DNA from: Kitasatospora paranensis
GTDB lineage: Bacteria > Actinomycetota > Actinomycetes > Streptomycetales > Streptomycetaceae
NCBI RefSeq assembly: GCF_039544005.1
Contig: NZ_BAABKV010000001.1
Coordinates: 8,122,001-8,186,000, forward strand
Reading direction: 5' to 3'
DNA length: 64,000 nt
Part shown: piece by piece, positions 1 to 8,702 of the stretch
How positions within the stretch are numbered: position 1 is the stretch's first letter
Layout: each line of letters begins with the position of its first letter
Notes under the pieces: model-generated
The model's database searches: none
What the model was told of the DNA's origin: nothing
The model's input: the letters and a program-made list of their open reading frames with translations, nothing else
Position numbers and translations under genes: made by a program

Positions 1-2
1 TG

Positions 3-773
3 CTCGGCATCGGCTACCCGACGTTCGTGCCCGACAACGGCGTCAACGCCATGCAGGTCGCCGACGTGGACGGCGTCCGGCTCAAGGGTCTGCTCTTCGA
101 CGCCGGCACCACCAACTCGCAGGCGCTGCTGACCGTCGGCCCGTCCGGCTCCGCAGCGGGCCACGCCGCCAACCCGACCACCGTCCAGGACGTGTTCTTC
201 CGGATCGGCGGCCAGCTCGCCGGCAAGGCCACGAACAGCCTGGTGGTCAACAGCAGCAACACCGTCGTCGACCACATCTGGGCCTGGCGCGCCGACCACG
301 GCAACGCCGGAACGATCGGCTGGACCACCAACACCGCCGACACCGGACTGATCGTCAACGGCAACGACGTACTCGCCACCGGCCTGTTCGTCGAGCACTA
401 CCAGAAGTACGAGGTCGTCTGGAACGGCCAGGGCGGTCGCACCATCTTCTTCCAGAACGAGAACCCGTACGACGTGCCCGACCAGGCCTCCTGGAAGAGC
501 TCCGCCTCGGTCAACGGCTATGCCGCCTACAAGGTCGGCAACAACGTCACCAGCCACGAGGCGTGGGGTCTGGGCAGCTACTGCTACTTCAACGTCAATC
601 CCGCGGTGGCCAATTACCACGCCTTCGAGGTGCCCAACAACAGCGGAGTCCGCTTCCACTCGCTGCTGACGGTCTCGCTGAACTACCAGGGCACGATCAC
701 GCACGTCATCAACGACACGGGGGCGGTGACGCCCACCGGTACCAGCCCGGTCGACGTGGTCTCGTACCCGTGA
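3..773 (+). CDS. C-terminal part of a secreted parallel beta-helix protein (5' end outside window)
   Basis: The reading frame is open from the first bases, so the start lies upstream. About 256 residues are visible. The sequence is Asn-, Gly- and Val-rich with evenly spaced short strands, for example the segments around NPTTVQDVFFRIGG and NNVLATGLFVEHYQ, typical of a right-handed beta-helix. Closely similar C-terminal segments occur in large secreted actinomycete proteins annotated as discoidin or coagulation factor 5/8 domain proteins related to pectate-lyase-like glycosidases. That family assignment is from memory. The substrate is unknown. No cysteine pair or anchor follows, so the product is probably released from the cell. 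No terminator hairpin is obvious just after the stop. Confidence 0.7.
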   Translation, partial: LGIGYPTFVPDNGVNAMQVADVDGVRLKGLLFDAGTTNSQALLTVGPSGSAAGHAANPTTVQDVFFRIGGQLAGKATNSLVVNSSNTVVDHIWAWRADHGNAGTIGWTTNTADTGLIVNGNDVLATGLFVEHYQKYEVVWNGQGGRTIFFQNENPYDVPDQASWKSSASVNGYAAYKVGNNVTSHEAWGLGSYCYFNVNPAVANYHAFEVPNNSGVRFHSLLTVSLNYQGTITHVINDTGAVTPTGTSPVDVVSYP

Positions 774-994
774 CCTGACCCGGCGCTCCGCACGTCACGC
801 TGCCGCCCCCGCGCTCCTGCGCGGGGTGGCTCCGCGCCGGCCGCGCGGAGGCCGGGCCCGGGTCGGCGCAGTGCCTGCGGAGGCCGGGCCAGGGTCGCCG
901 GGAGTGTCGGCGGGCGGGGATGATCCGCGGAAAGCCGGGCAGGCGCTGCTCGCCAGCGCGCTGCGCCCGCAGTGCGCCTGCCCCTGGAGGAGCC

Positions 995-1525
995 ATGGCC
1001 GACTTTCTGACCGATGTCCACACCCTGCGGGCCAAGGCCCGCCAGGAGATCATGAACGGTCCGGTGACCGCCGCCTACGGGGCGGACCTCGCCCGGGTGA
1101 TCGAGCTCCTGAACACCGCGCTGGCCACCGAGATCGTCTGTACGCTGCGCTACCGGCAACACCATTTCGCCGCCAAGGGGCTGAACTCCGAACCGGTCGC
1201 CCAGGAGTTCCTGGAGCACTCCGACGAGGAGCAGCAGCATGCCGACCGGCTGGCGGCCAGGATCGCCCAGCTCGGCGGCACCCCGGACATGGACCCGGCG
1301 CGGGTGGCCGGCCGCGCCCATTCCGAGTACGTGCCGGCGACCGGCCTGCAGCAGATGATCGAGGAGAACCTGGTCGCCGAGCGGGTCGCCATCGCCTCCT
1401 ACACCGAGATGATCGACTGGCTGGGCACGGGCGACCCCACCACCACGCAGGTCCTGAAGGAGATCCTCGCCCGTGAGGAGGAGCACGCGGAGGACATGCT
1501 CACCTTCCTGGAGAGCGAGGGCTGA
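995..1525 (+). CDS. Ferritin-like (bacterioferritin-type) diiron protein
   Basis: 176 residues from an ATG with GGAGG nine bases upstream; longer in-frame starts lack a ribosome site. The protein is nearly all alpha-helical and carries the diiron carboxylate pattern of the ferritin-like fold: Glu in ALATEIVCTLRY, EEQQH, Glu in EENLVAERVAI, and EEEH near the C-terminus. It probably oxidises and stores iron or acts in stress protection. Length and motif spacing fit the bacterioferritin-like group rather than Dps. No heme-binding Met could be assigned by eye. It is transcribed alone and ends in a strong bidirectional hairpin shared with the convergent oxygenase gene. Confidence 0.8.
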   Translation: MADFLTDVHTLRAKARQEIMNGPVTAAYGADLARVIELLNTALATEIVCTLRYRQHHFAAKGLNSEPVAQEFLEHSDEEQQHADRLAARIAQLGGTPDMDPARVAGRAHSEYVPATGLQQMIEENLVAERVAIASYTEMIDWLGTGDPTTTQVLKEILAREEEHAEDMLTFLESEG

Positions 1526-1544
1526 GCGCCTGCTCCTGCCGGGC

Positions 1545-1589
1545 GGCCGGTCCGGACGCCACTCCGAAGGGCGGGCGTCCGGACCGGCC
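1545..1589. terminator. Bidirectional hairpin terminator
   Basis: A perfect 16-bp inverted repeat (1545-1560 with 1574-1589, 13-base loop) lies between the convergent ferritin-like gene and the monooxygenase gene. It has no T-tract, as is common in high-GC actinomycetes. Confidence 0.8.
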
Positions 1590-1603
1590 GAAGGACCGTG
1601 CGG

Positions 1604-2509
1604 CTACACCCGGCCGGCGGTGGTCCGCATCCGGCGGTGCAGGAGGACTCCGGACGCGGCCGCAGCGATCAGGCCCGTGCCCACCACGCCCAGCATGGCC
1701 GTGGACGAGGCCGTGTCGGTGGCGTAGGAGACCGGTGCGAGGGCCAGGGCCTGGGCCGGTGCCCCCGCGGCAGCGGCGCCGTGGTCGTGCTGTGTCACCG
1801 TGGACAGGCCGGCGTCGGCGGCGAGCTGCTGCTCGGTGGGGGTGCCGGGGGCCTTTGCTGCGAGCGCGGCCGTGGCGGCCCCGCCGAAGTCGACGTCCGA
1901 GCAGCCGTAGAACGCCTCGGGGCTGTCCGTCCGCTGCCACACCAGGTAGATCAGCTGGCGTCCGGTGCGGCTGGGCAGGGTGCCGTTGAAGGTGTAGTAG
2001 CCGTCGGTGGCGCTCCGCCCGGTGGCGTACACCGCCACCGGGTTCGCCAGGTCGAGGTCGGACCACTTGAGCGGCTGGGTGGGGTCGTAGCCGCTGTTGG
2101 TGGCGTAGAGCGTCATGACGCCCTGGTGGGCCGCGGTGACGCGGAAGGTGAACGTGTTGGCGCCCGCCTTGACCGCGGTGGCCGGCCAGTCGGTGCGCGC
2201 CATGTCGAGCGCCTTGTACTTGTCGCGGTCGGCCGAGCACAGCTTGCCGTCCGGGATCAGCTGCCGGCTGTTCCCGTTGGCGTTCGCGATGTTGACCTCG
2301 TTCCAGTCGTAGAGCGGCTGGGTGCCGCTCATCGCGACGAGGTCCTTGCACACCTGGGACTGGGGGTGCTCGGGGCCCTCCGCGTAGCAGGCGGCGATGC
2401 GGCTGGTGGGGCCGTAGAGCGAACCGTGGGCGCCGGCGGTGCCTGCGGCCGTGACCACGACGCCGGCCGTCAGCGCGCCGACGGCCAGGAGTCTGCGGGT
2501 CCAGGACAT
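1604..2509 (-). CDS. AA10 lytic polysaccharide monooxygenase with C-terminal membrane anchor
   Basis: 301 residues. The start chosen is the ATG at 2509 with AGGAGA upstream. Residues 1-27 form a signal peptide ending in AGA, so cleavage exposes His28 (HGSLYGP). That N-terminal His and His128 (FRVTAAH) form the copper histidine brace of AA10 enzymes, which oxidatively cleave crystalline chitin or cellulose. The catalytic domain runs to about residue 215 and is followed by an Ala-rich linker. A single transmembrane helix near residues 268-290 ends in a basic HRRMR tail, which suggests tethering to the membrane. Most streptomycete AA10 enzymes are freely secreted. The promoter carries a DasR-like site, which points to control by N-acetylglucosamine and hence a chitin substrate (inferred). 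Confidence 0.9.
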   Translation of the reverse strand: MSWTRRLLAVGALTAGVVVTAAGTAGAHGSLYGPTSRIAACYAEGPEHPQSQVCKDLVAMSGTQPLYDWNEVNIANANGNSRQLIPDGKLCSADRDKYKALDMARTDWPATAVKAGANTFTFRVTAAHQGVMTLYATNSGYDPTQPLKWSDLDLANPVAVYATGRSATDGYYTFNGTLPSRTGRQLIYLVWQRTDSPEAFYGCSDVDFGGAATAALAAKAPGTPTEQQLAADAGLSTVTQHDHGAAAAGAPAQALALAPVSYATDTASSTAMLGVVGTGLIAAAASGVLLHRRMRTTAGRV

Positions 2510-2611
2510 GGTTCTCCTCGGGAGACTTCGGGCCGGTTCGTGGGGGCGGCGCAAAGCCCGGGGAGCGGCGGGCGGACCGGCGTGGACCCGACACGCCGCG
2601 AACCGCAAGCG

Positions 2612-2640
2612 AGCCTAGATTGGCCTATACCAATTGACAA
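2612..2640 (-). promoter_or_regulatory. Monooxygenase promoter with DasR-like (dre) operator in the spacer
   Basis: Read on the minus strand, TTGTCA (2640-2635) and TAGGCT (2617-2612) are separated by 17 bases. The spacer and -35 edge hold the 16-bp imperfect palindrome ATTGGCCTATACCAAT (2619-2634). It matches the dre consensus ACTGGTCTAGACCAGT at 12 of 16 positions. DasR, a GntR regulator, controls chitin-use genes in Streptomyces. The remaining leader down to the ATG is about 100 bases and shows no other structure. Confidence 0.65.
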
Positions 2641-2769
2641 GAGGTCTGCCAGGAAACCCATATGACGATCCGTCGGATGCGCAGGCGCCGCGATGCCGCC
2701 GCCGGGTGCTGCCCGACGGCCGGCCCCGCGGGGCGGCCGTACTGTGCGGAGCGGCCCGCGGCCCGGTCG

Positions 2770-3470
2770 TCAGGGGGAGGCCGGCGCGGGTGCCTGTCCG
2801 GGCCCCGCCGCGGCGAGACGGTTGATGTCGGGGTTGCGCAGCACGTCGGGGCCGGCCCCCTTCAGCCGGGTGACGGCGAGCATGGCGCGTCCGACGGCGT
2901 CCGTGGTGGTGATGTGGCGGGGAAAGGCGCTCCGCAGGAGGGGTACAGCACCGCGGTGACGCGGTACAGGGTGCGGTACAGCGGAGTGCGCGAGACGGCG
3001 CCGCCGACGGGCTGGATGTAGCCGGGGCGGAACATGTACGCGTTCATCGGCAGGGCGAGCAGGTCGTTCTCGGTGCGGCCCTTGATGCGCGCCCACATCA
3101 GGCGGCTCGTCCCGGTGCTGTCCGTGCCCTCGCCGGAGACGTAGACGAAGGTCAGCGCGGGGTTCACGGCGGCCAGGGCGCGGGCGGCGGCGAGGGCGTA
3201 GTCGTGGGTGACGCGGGTGTACTCCTCTTCACTGCGGCCGACAGCGGAGACGCCCAGGCAGAAGAAACATGCGTCCAGGCCCGCCAACTGGTCCTGGACG
3301 GCGCTGTAGTCGGTGAAGTCGCTGTGGAGGATCTGCCGCAGCCGGGGATCCTCCAGCGGGAGCGGGCGGCGGACGACGGCGAGGACCTCGGTCACGGTGT
3401 CGTCGAGGAGACAGGCGCGCAGCGCGCCGTGACCGACCATGCCGGACGCTCCGAAGACGATGACGCGCAC
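2770..3470 (-). CDS. NAD(P)-binding Rossmann-fold (epimerase-like) protein, apparent frameshift
   Basis: It starts at a GTG with AGGAG seven bases upstream, giving a protein beginning RVIVFGASGMVG, the dinucleotide-binding GxxGxxG loop. Later motifs (FCLGVSAVGRSEEEY, FVYVSGEGTD, RPGYIQP) fit atypical short-chain NAD(P)H-binding proteins. The sequence after TAVLYP is lost in the direct frame, but the adjacent frame continues with LLRSAFPRHITTTDAVGRAML and ends at 2770. One extra G in the four-G run at 2940-2943 restores the whole protein (about 233 residues). This is probably a sequencing error. It lies directly downstream of a TetR gene, so the pair is likely one operon with the TetR as its repressor. 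Confidence 0.75.
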
Positions 3471-3513
3471 GGTTGCTCCTGGAGGTGCTGGGGGGTGATC
3501 CCGGGGACGGAAT

Positions 3514-4187
3514 TCAGGGGAGGTGCGGGCGAGCGTGCCCGCGGTGAGCGTGGCGAGCACTTCTCGCAGTGCGGTGGCGAAGTCCAGCCGCCATACGGCG
3601 AGCTCGGGGTCCGCCGCGTAGGCGGCGAGCATCGCGGGGGACGGCCGGGCATGGGTCCACACGGCGCCGATCACCATGATCACGGATGCGGCCAGCTGTG
3701 GTGCCTGCGCGCCCAGTTCGGGCAGGTGGACGCGGGCGAGGGCGGCCAGGTCGTCGAGGTTGGCGAGGGCTGCCCGCTTGTAGCGGGCGGCGACCTCGGG
3801 GGAGACGTTGTGCTCCAGTACGCCCGCCTGTGCGCTGAACAGGTCGCACAGCACCCGGTGCCCCACCAGGGAGCCGGTGACGGCAGCGGCGAAGCGCTCG
3901 GCCCGTTCGCCCGGCGCCGCCGCCGCATCGACCGCGGCCGCCAGTGCCACCGGCAGCTCGGCCGTCCACTGCTTCCAGGCCCAGTCCAACAGCTCCAGCA
4001 GGATCGCCTCGCGGGACTCGAAGTACCGGAGCACGTTCGACTTGGCCAGGCCGACGCGACGGCTCAGCTCGTTGAGAGTGACCGCGCCGACGGGCATCTC
4101 GTCGAGCATGGCGGCGGTCACGCCGAGGATCGACCGCCGCCGGAGCTCCCGCTGCTCCTCGCTGCGCGCACGCTGGAAACTCGCCAT
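3514..4187 (-). CDS. TetR-family transcriptional repressor
   Basis: About 224 residues with the start at the ATG at 4187. Residues 1-65 carry the TetR helix-turn-helix (AVTLNELSRRVGLAKSNVLRYF) and the rest is a helical ligand-binding domain. As written, the frame reads straight into the reductase with no stop, an apparent fusion of over 400 residues. One extra G in the run at 3517-3520 would bring the TGA at 3516-3514 into frame and leave a normal gap plus a ribosome site before the reductase GTG. I therefore treat the fusion as an artefact. Two copies of an inverted-repeat operator lie immediately upstream, consistent with autoregulation. Confidence 0.8.
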
Positions 4188-4193
4188 GCCCCC

Positions 4194-4241
4194 ATATTAC
4201 AGACCTGCGGTCTTTTGTCATCGGACCGGTGGTCTTTTGTC
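4194..4241 (-). promoter_or_regulatory. TetR promoter with two operator copies, leaderless start
   Basis: On the minus strand a TAATAT hexamer (4199-4194) sits six bases before the ATG, so the transcript is probably leaderless. ATGACA lies 16 bases upstream of it. Two inverted repeats, AGACCTGCGGTCT (4201-4213) and GACCGGTGGTC (4224-4234), each sit within a repeated GGTCTTTTGTC element (4209-4219 and 4231-4241), 22 bp apart. They overlap the promoter, as expected for an autoregulated TetR operator. Confidence 0.65.
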
Positions 4242-4301
4242 TTCGGGTCGTGGGGCGTGCGGAATCCCTCGTGCCCGGGGATTTGCGGCAGGCCCGACAA
4301 C

Positions 4302-4323
4302 GGCCCCCGGCGAGTCGGGGGCC
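4302..4323 (-). terminator. Terminator of the cold-shock gene
   Basis: A perfect 8-bp inverted repeat, GGCCCCCG with CGGGGGCC around a six-base loop, lies 31 bases past the stop of the cold-shock gene. Confidence 0.7.
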
Positions 4324-4353
4324 GGGTCGTGCGGGTGGGGAGGCGGGCCGGGA

Positions 4354-4560
4354 TCAGTCGATCACGACGACGCGTTCGGCCTGCGGGCCCTTGGGGCCCT
4401 GGGTGAGGTCGAACTCCACGCGTCCGCCTTCGGGCAGCGACTTGAAGCCGCTGGTCTGGATCGCGGAGAAGTGGACGAACACGTCCGGGCCGCCGCCCTC
4501 CTGCTCGATGAAGCCGAAGCCCTTCTCGGCGTTGAACCACTTCACGGTGCCGGTTGCCAT
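4354..4560 (-). CDS. Cold-shock domain protein (CspA family)
   Basis: 68 residues, the usual length. RNP1 (KGFGFIE, residues 13-19) and RNP2 (DVFVHFSAI, residues 26-34) are intact. It should bind single-stranded nucleic acid as an RNA chaperone. The start ATG has GAAGGA upstream. It stands alone with its own terminator. Streptomycetes carry several such paralogues and no specific role can be assigned. Confidence 0.95.
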   Translation of the reverse strand: MATGTVKWFNAEKGFGFIEQEGGGPDVFVHFSAIQTSGFKSLPEGGRVEFDLTQGPKGPQAERVVVID

Positions 4561-5045
4561 CAGTACAGATCCTTCGTCGGGTTCACGGCACCGCGATCGG
4601 ATGCCGCTCCGGGCCGACGGCTCGGCGGCTGCTGCGGCCGGGCCCGGCCCTGGCGCCCGTCGGCCGCCCGCAGGAGCCGGACCGTGCGAGTGATGCAGGC
4701 AGATGCGGCGTCCCGGGAGCGGCGGTCGTTCGCCTGATATCGAGTCTCCGGCAGTCGCCCGTGCGCCGCCCGTGCAGCGGAGCAGGAGGGTCACCCGCCC
4801 CACCCGGTTCACGCCCGCCGGAACGGTGTGCGGTCACCTGGCGGAGTCGCGGAGTTGCTGCCAGTCCTGATCGAGCAGGGCCATCCGCACGGCGTCGATC
4901 CATTCGCCCACGACTGATCGCCTTGACGTGAGGGCGTGATCCGGTCGGCCGCGGCAGACCCCGTCCTGGCCTCGGGAGCTGCACACGTCAAGGATCGTGT
5001 CCTGATCATCAGGTCACGAAGGCGTACTGATGAAGGGGAATCAGA
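4561..5045. other. Intergenic stretch without a convincing gene
   Basis: It holds the cold-shock gene leader and no frame with recognisable motifs. A 25-codon minus-strand frame at 4834-4911 (protein starting GEWIDAVRMALLDQDW) has natural-looking amino acid composition and may be a remnant of a larger gene, but it has no clear ribosome site. An A-rich stretch near 5030-5040 provides the ribosome site for the next gene. Confidence 0.5.
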
Positions 5046-5707
5046 GTGCAACGGCAGACTCGCCGTCATGTCGATCGGGCAGTCCGGACCGCGATGGCCG
5101 GGTGCGCGGCCGTCGCCCTCGCCGGCTGCTTCACTGCGGCGAGGGAGCCCGGGAAGCGTACGCCCGGTGCCGCAGCCGGTGCGGTCACCGTGGTGCGCGG
5201 GGACAGGGTGTACCCCCTCACGATCAGGATCACGGACTGGCGGATCGGGCTGCATCCGCAGGTCCCGGAGCGGGGAAACGCGGTGCACTTCAGCTACCGC
5301 AAGACCGCCACGAGCGCCTTGCCCGAGCTCGACGTGCAAGTTGCCGTGTGCGCAGTGGACGCGGCCGACGTCGTGCTGCTGTGCGGCGTCATCCACGCGC
5401 AACAGGCCGATCCCCGGATCGAGGACGGCGACTCCTGGATCGGCCCGGCCGACCTCCCCGCAGCCTGTCCGACACGGCCCGTGTCGTCCTCCTGCCCGAC
5501 CAACTGCGCCCGGGGCTGAACGCCGATGACCCGAAGGACGGCGACGGTTACGTTCCCCCGCCATCCCGGGCCCGGGCGACCGACTGCGTTCCGCCTGAGG
5601 CAGAGACGGTCGACGGCCTCCACGAGCTTTCGCAGGGAAGGACCGGCCCTTCGGCCACGTACCGAGCCGCTGTACGCCTCGCTCGTTCAGACGATCAAAG
5701 CGGATGA
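5046..5707 (+). CDS. Putative lipoprotein, apparent frameshift near residue 138
   Basis: It starts at a GTG preceded by AAGGGGAA. Residues 1-28 form a lipoprotein signal with lipobox VALAGC, so Cys28 should be lipidated and the protein held on the outer face of the membrane. No known domain was recognised. The direct frame stops at 5519 after an unnatural Cys/Pro-rich tail. One extra C in the run at 5456-5459 instead continues as DLPRSLSDTARVVLLPDQL and runs to 5707. That restored tail becomes less protein-like after about 5580, where the locus approaches a decayed transposase, so the true end is uncertain. Confidence 0.55.
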
Positions 5708-5789
5708 GTACCGCGGAGTGCGCCTTCGTCTGACCGCGATGCTGGAGGCACGAGAGGTCGTCGGCTGGGCCGGCATCTGGATGTGCGTG

Positions 5790-6170
5790 GACGACGCCAG
5801 GGATCGCACCGTCGCAAGACATGTTCGACGCGGGCGCGGACCTGCTCGTGCCCACGGTTGCGCGCGGCTTGCCACTCTGTGAGCTCGCCGCCGCGTGGCC
5901 GGCGGTGGGGGATGACAGCAGGCGGGTGTGGGCGTCGATGACGACCTGGTGGTTGGTGGAGCGCCGATAGTTCTTGGACTGCTCGGCGATCGTGTGGTCA
6001 CGGATAGGGACAAGGGTGCCGTCGACGATCAGAACGGTGCCCTTGCGGAAGGTTGCCGCGGCTTGAGCGCGAGCAGCGGGCCGATGGTGGTCGATGATGC
6101 GGTCAGCCGTCGACTTGGACACCCCGAACAGCGGCGCGAGCAGCCCTGGCCGCTCCGAATCCTGTGGCGA
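5790..6170 (-). pseudogene. Remnant of an IS5-type DDE transposase
   Basis: On the minus strand the segment PGLLAPLFGVSKSTADRIID followed by GTVLIVDGTLVPIRDHTIAE and NYRRSTNHQVVIDAHTRLL matches the N-terminal and first catalytic part of IS5-family (DDE_Tnp_4) transposases. In another frame, about 5790-5870, HEQVRARVEHVLRR matches the C-terminal region of the same family. The middle of the gene is missing and no terminal inverted repeats were found. It is a dead insertion-sequence fragment. Confidence 0.7.
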
Positions 6171-6199
6171 CGCCCCCGCTCGGTCTCTACAGTCACCGC

Positions 6200-6595
6200 A
6201 TGGCCACCGAAGACGAGCCCCCGCACCGGCTCGACATCGCCGCGATGCTCACCGACCAGACCAGCGCCTGCAAGCCGGCACGCGAGGCCATCGCCGCCGG
6301 CGCCGACGTGAGGATCTTGGACAGGGATGTGCCCAAGTGGCAGGTCGCCGGTATCGCCGCAGCAAGGTTGAAGAGGTCCTTGGCCCGTGGCCGGCAAGAG
6401 ATCATCGGCCTCGACGAGGCCGTGGAGATCCTTGCACGGCACCGCGGTGAGCAACTGCGCACCGGGATCATCGACTCAGCGGACGGGCTCTGGTCCTTCA
6501 CTCTGTACTTCGACGCCACCGGGACCGAACTCTTGGCGTGCAGCGGTGTCGAGCGCCCTCGGCGGCACAGCGCGAAGGACTCATTCGAGTCCTGA
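6200..6595 (+). CDS. Hypothetical protein
   Basis: 131 residues from an ATG that lies six bases after a TACAGT hexamer, so the mRNA may be leaderless. The N-terminal half is Ala- and Arg-rich and likely helical; the C-terminal half (GLWSFTLYFDATGTELLACSGV) looks beta-stranded. No family was recognised. It follows the transposase remnant and may itself be accessory DNA. Confidence 0.5.
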   Translation: MATEDEPPHRLDIAAMLTDQTSACKPAREAIAAGADVRILDRDVPKWQVAGIAAARLKRSLARGRQEIIGLDEAVEILARHRGEQLRTGIIDSADGLWSFTLYFDATGTELLACSGVERPRRHSAKDSFES

Positions 6596-6738
6596 GCTGG
6601 TCCGCATCCGGCCTCTGTCCGCCCACCACTACCTGCAGTACCTCAGCTTCGAGGAACAGGCCGAGGCGGCAGGCGTTCTGGCGAGATCGCAGCTGCGGTC
6701 AGGCGCGACGGGACAAGCCTCACTGTTACCGTCCTGCC

Positions 6739-8291
6739 ATGACCCGCCTTGATCGCGCCCTGGAACTGCTGCGCCGGCACCGGGAGCTGGCCGATCTCGC
6801 GGCGTTCCCGTTCGACTTCGACCTCGATCGTGCCGAGCACGGTGAAGCCGTACGGCTGGCGTCCGGAGCGTCCCTGCAGGCGGTGGCCGGGGACGACACC
6901 GGCGGGACCTACTTCCTGTGCCAGAGCGGTGAGGTGCTCTACGCCAGTTCCGAAGGCGAGGCCGGGCTGCTCGGCGAGAGCGTGGACGAGGCCCTCGAAG
7001 TGTTGATCGGGCTGCCCGGCTGGCGGGACTGCACCGGCCTCGACCTCCGGACGGACGCCGCCGGGCCGACCGCTGCCGCGGCCCGGGCCGAGGACGACAT
7101 CCGTGGGTCCTACGCGCCGCAGCTCGACGCCGATCGCCGCACGCTCCTGGCCGGGCTGGGACTGCGTCGGCACCCGCACCCGGACCTGATCCGGCGGCTG
7201 CACCGGTCACTGCGCCGCACGGAGCCCGACTTCGTGCTCCTCAACGCGGACGAGGGCTGCGCCTACGCGCTGCTGGATGATCTCCCGCGCCCACCCCGGT
7301 GGCAGACCGTCCTCGCACCCGGGCACGCGGACCTCGCAGCCCTGCGCTCGGGCGGCACACGCAGGACCGAGGTCGCGGAGGACCCAGTGCGCCGCGCAAC
7401 CGTGCTGCGCGCGGCGCAGTACGACCGCCGGGCCGCCGACCTCCCGCTGCTGCGGACGCTGCTCCGGGCCGAGGCCCGGCTCGGCGACACCGAGGAGCTG
7501 CGCCTGGCCGCCGTCCTGGTCGGTCTGCACGGGCACGCGGACGACCACGAACTCCTGCAGTCACTCCGCAGTGCCGACCCGGACGTCCACTACGCGCTCG
7601 CGAACTTCCCGGCGGCGGCAGCGGACTTGGGCGCGTGGGCGGCTGAATGCGACGAGTCCCACCACGGTCCGGATCCGGCGGACGAGGACGAGCGCACCTG
7701 GGCCGGGTTGGCCCGCCGCCAAGGCCGGACCGAGCTGGCCCGCACCATCCTGCTGCGCCTGCTCGACGACGCGGGACCGCGTGACGCCGCACCCTGCTCG
7801 GGAGCCTGGCCGGGCACTTCGCTGCGCTCGGGGACTTCGCCCAGGCCGCACGCGCCCGGACGCTGCACGCCTGCCTCCAGGACGACCCGCAGCAGCGCGG
7901 CTCGTCCATGCTCGACCTTGCGTCGCTGCAACGACGTGCGGGCGACGTCGATGCGGCCTGGCAATCGCTGCAGCGGGCCGTCGCCGATCTGGACGGTCCT
8001 CCACCGGCGCCCTCCAGCGACCAACTCGCCCTGGATCTCGACCTGCAGGTGCGGGAGGACGCCCGCACCCTCGCCTGGCGCGGCCTCGGGCTCGGCCACC
8101 GGGTGGCCGAGGAGCATTTCCTGGTCGCCCGCGCCGCGGCGGCGGCGGGCCGGTCCGCAACGTCCGGGGCAGCCTGCGCGGCCGGCATCGCGCTGCTGGG
8201 CACGCTTCCGCGCCCGACCGACTCGCTCCGCAGGCTGGCCGCGACGGTGGCGGAGCAGCCGGTGACCGGGCTGGTCGGTGACACCGGCTGA
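6739..8291 (+). CDS. Large cytosolic protein with SUKH-like N-terminus and helical repeats, apparent frameshift
   Basis: About 517 residues when restored. Residues 35-95 (ASLQAVAGDDTGGTYFLC, VLYASSEGEAG, DEALEVLIGLPGW) resemble the SMI1/KNR4 (SUKH) fold found in many bacterial immunity proteins. The rest is helical, possibly HEAT- or TPR-like. The frame is lost after LLDDAGPRDA; the adjacent frame continues TLLGSLAGHFAALGDFAQAA to 8291, and one extra C near 7787 joins them. The ATG is six bases after TACCGT, suggesting a leaderless transcript. Related proteins are scattered in streptomycetes with no assigned role that I know of. Confidence 0.6.
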
Positions 8292-8702
8292 GCTGCCCGA
8301 CGCGGCACGGGAGAACCCGTGGAACCGCGCTTCGACCGGCTCGTACCATTGCCGGGCTGACAGCCCCCGCTTGCTGCACATCGTTGTCCTCGGTCCGCCT
8401 CCGCCCCAACGTCGGACCGGATCAGCGTCCCCGGCCCGAACCTGGACCGCACCTGCGGTCGCCACTGATGACCCGACCTGACGTCGCGTGGCGGAGGGCG
8501 GCCGCCGCCGTCGTGGCCGGCCGGCCCTACGTCGACCCCGAGCCCGCACGCGTGCTCGGACGGCTCTCCCGCCCCGCGCGGTCGCGAGCGGGTCCCCTCC
8601 GCCGTGCGACGCGTCGCCGAGGGCGGGCAGGAGTGCCGGGCCCGTCCCTCGGGCCGATCGGAAACCCGCTGGTGGGCGCGGATCCGGCCCCCGTAGACTC
8701 CC
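8292..8702. other. Intergenic region upstream of the MoxR system
   Basis: No coding frame with recognisable motifs. TAGACT at 8694-8699, just before the GTG codons at 8703 and 8709, is a plausible -10 box for a leaderless transcript of the MoxR operon. No good -35 box was found. Confidence 0.4.

Noticed and set aside
4834..4911. A 25-codon minus-strand frame with natural composition
   Set aside because: Too short, no ribosome site and no recognised homologue; mentioned only as a possible gene remnant.
5526..5882. A plus-strand frame across the transposase remnant
   Set aside because: The minus strand shows clear transposase motifs in the same bases; the plus frame has no family match or ribosome site.
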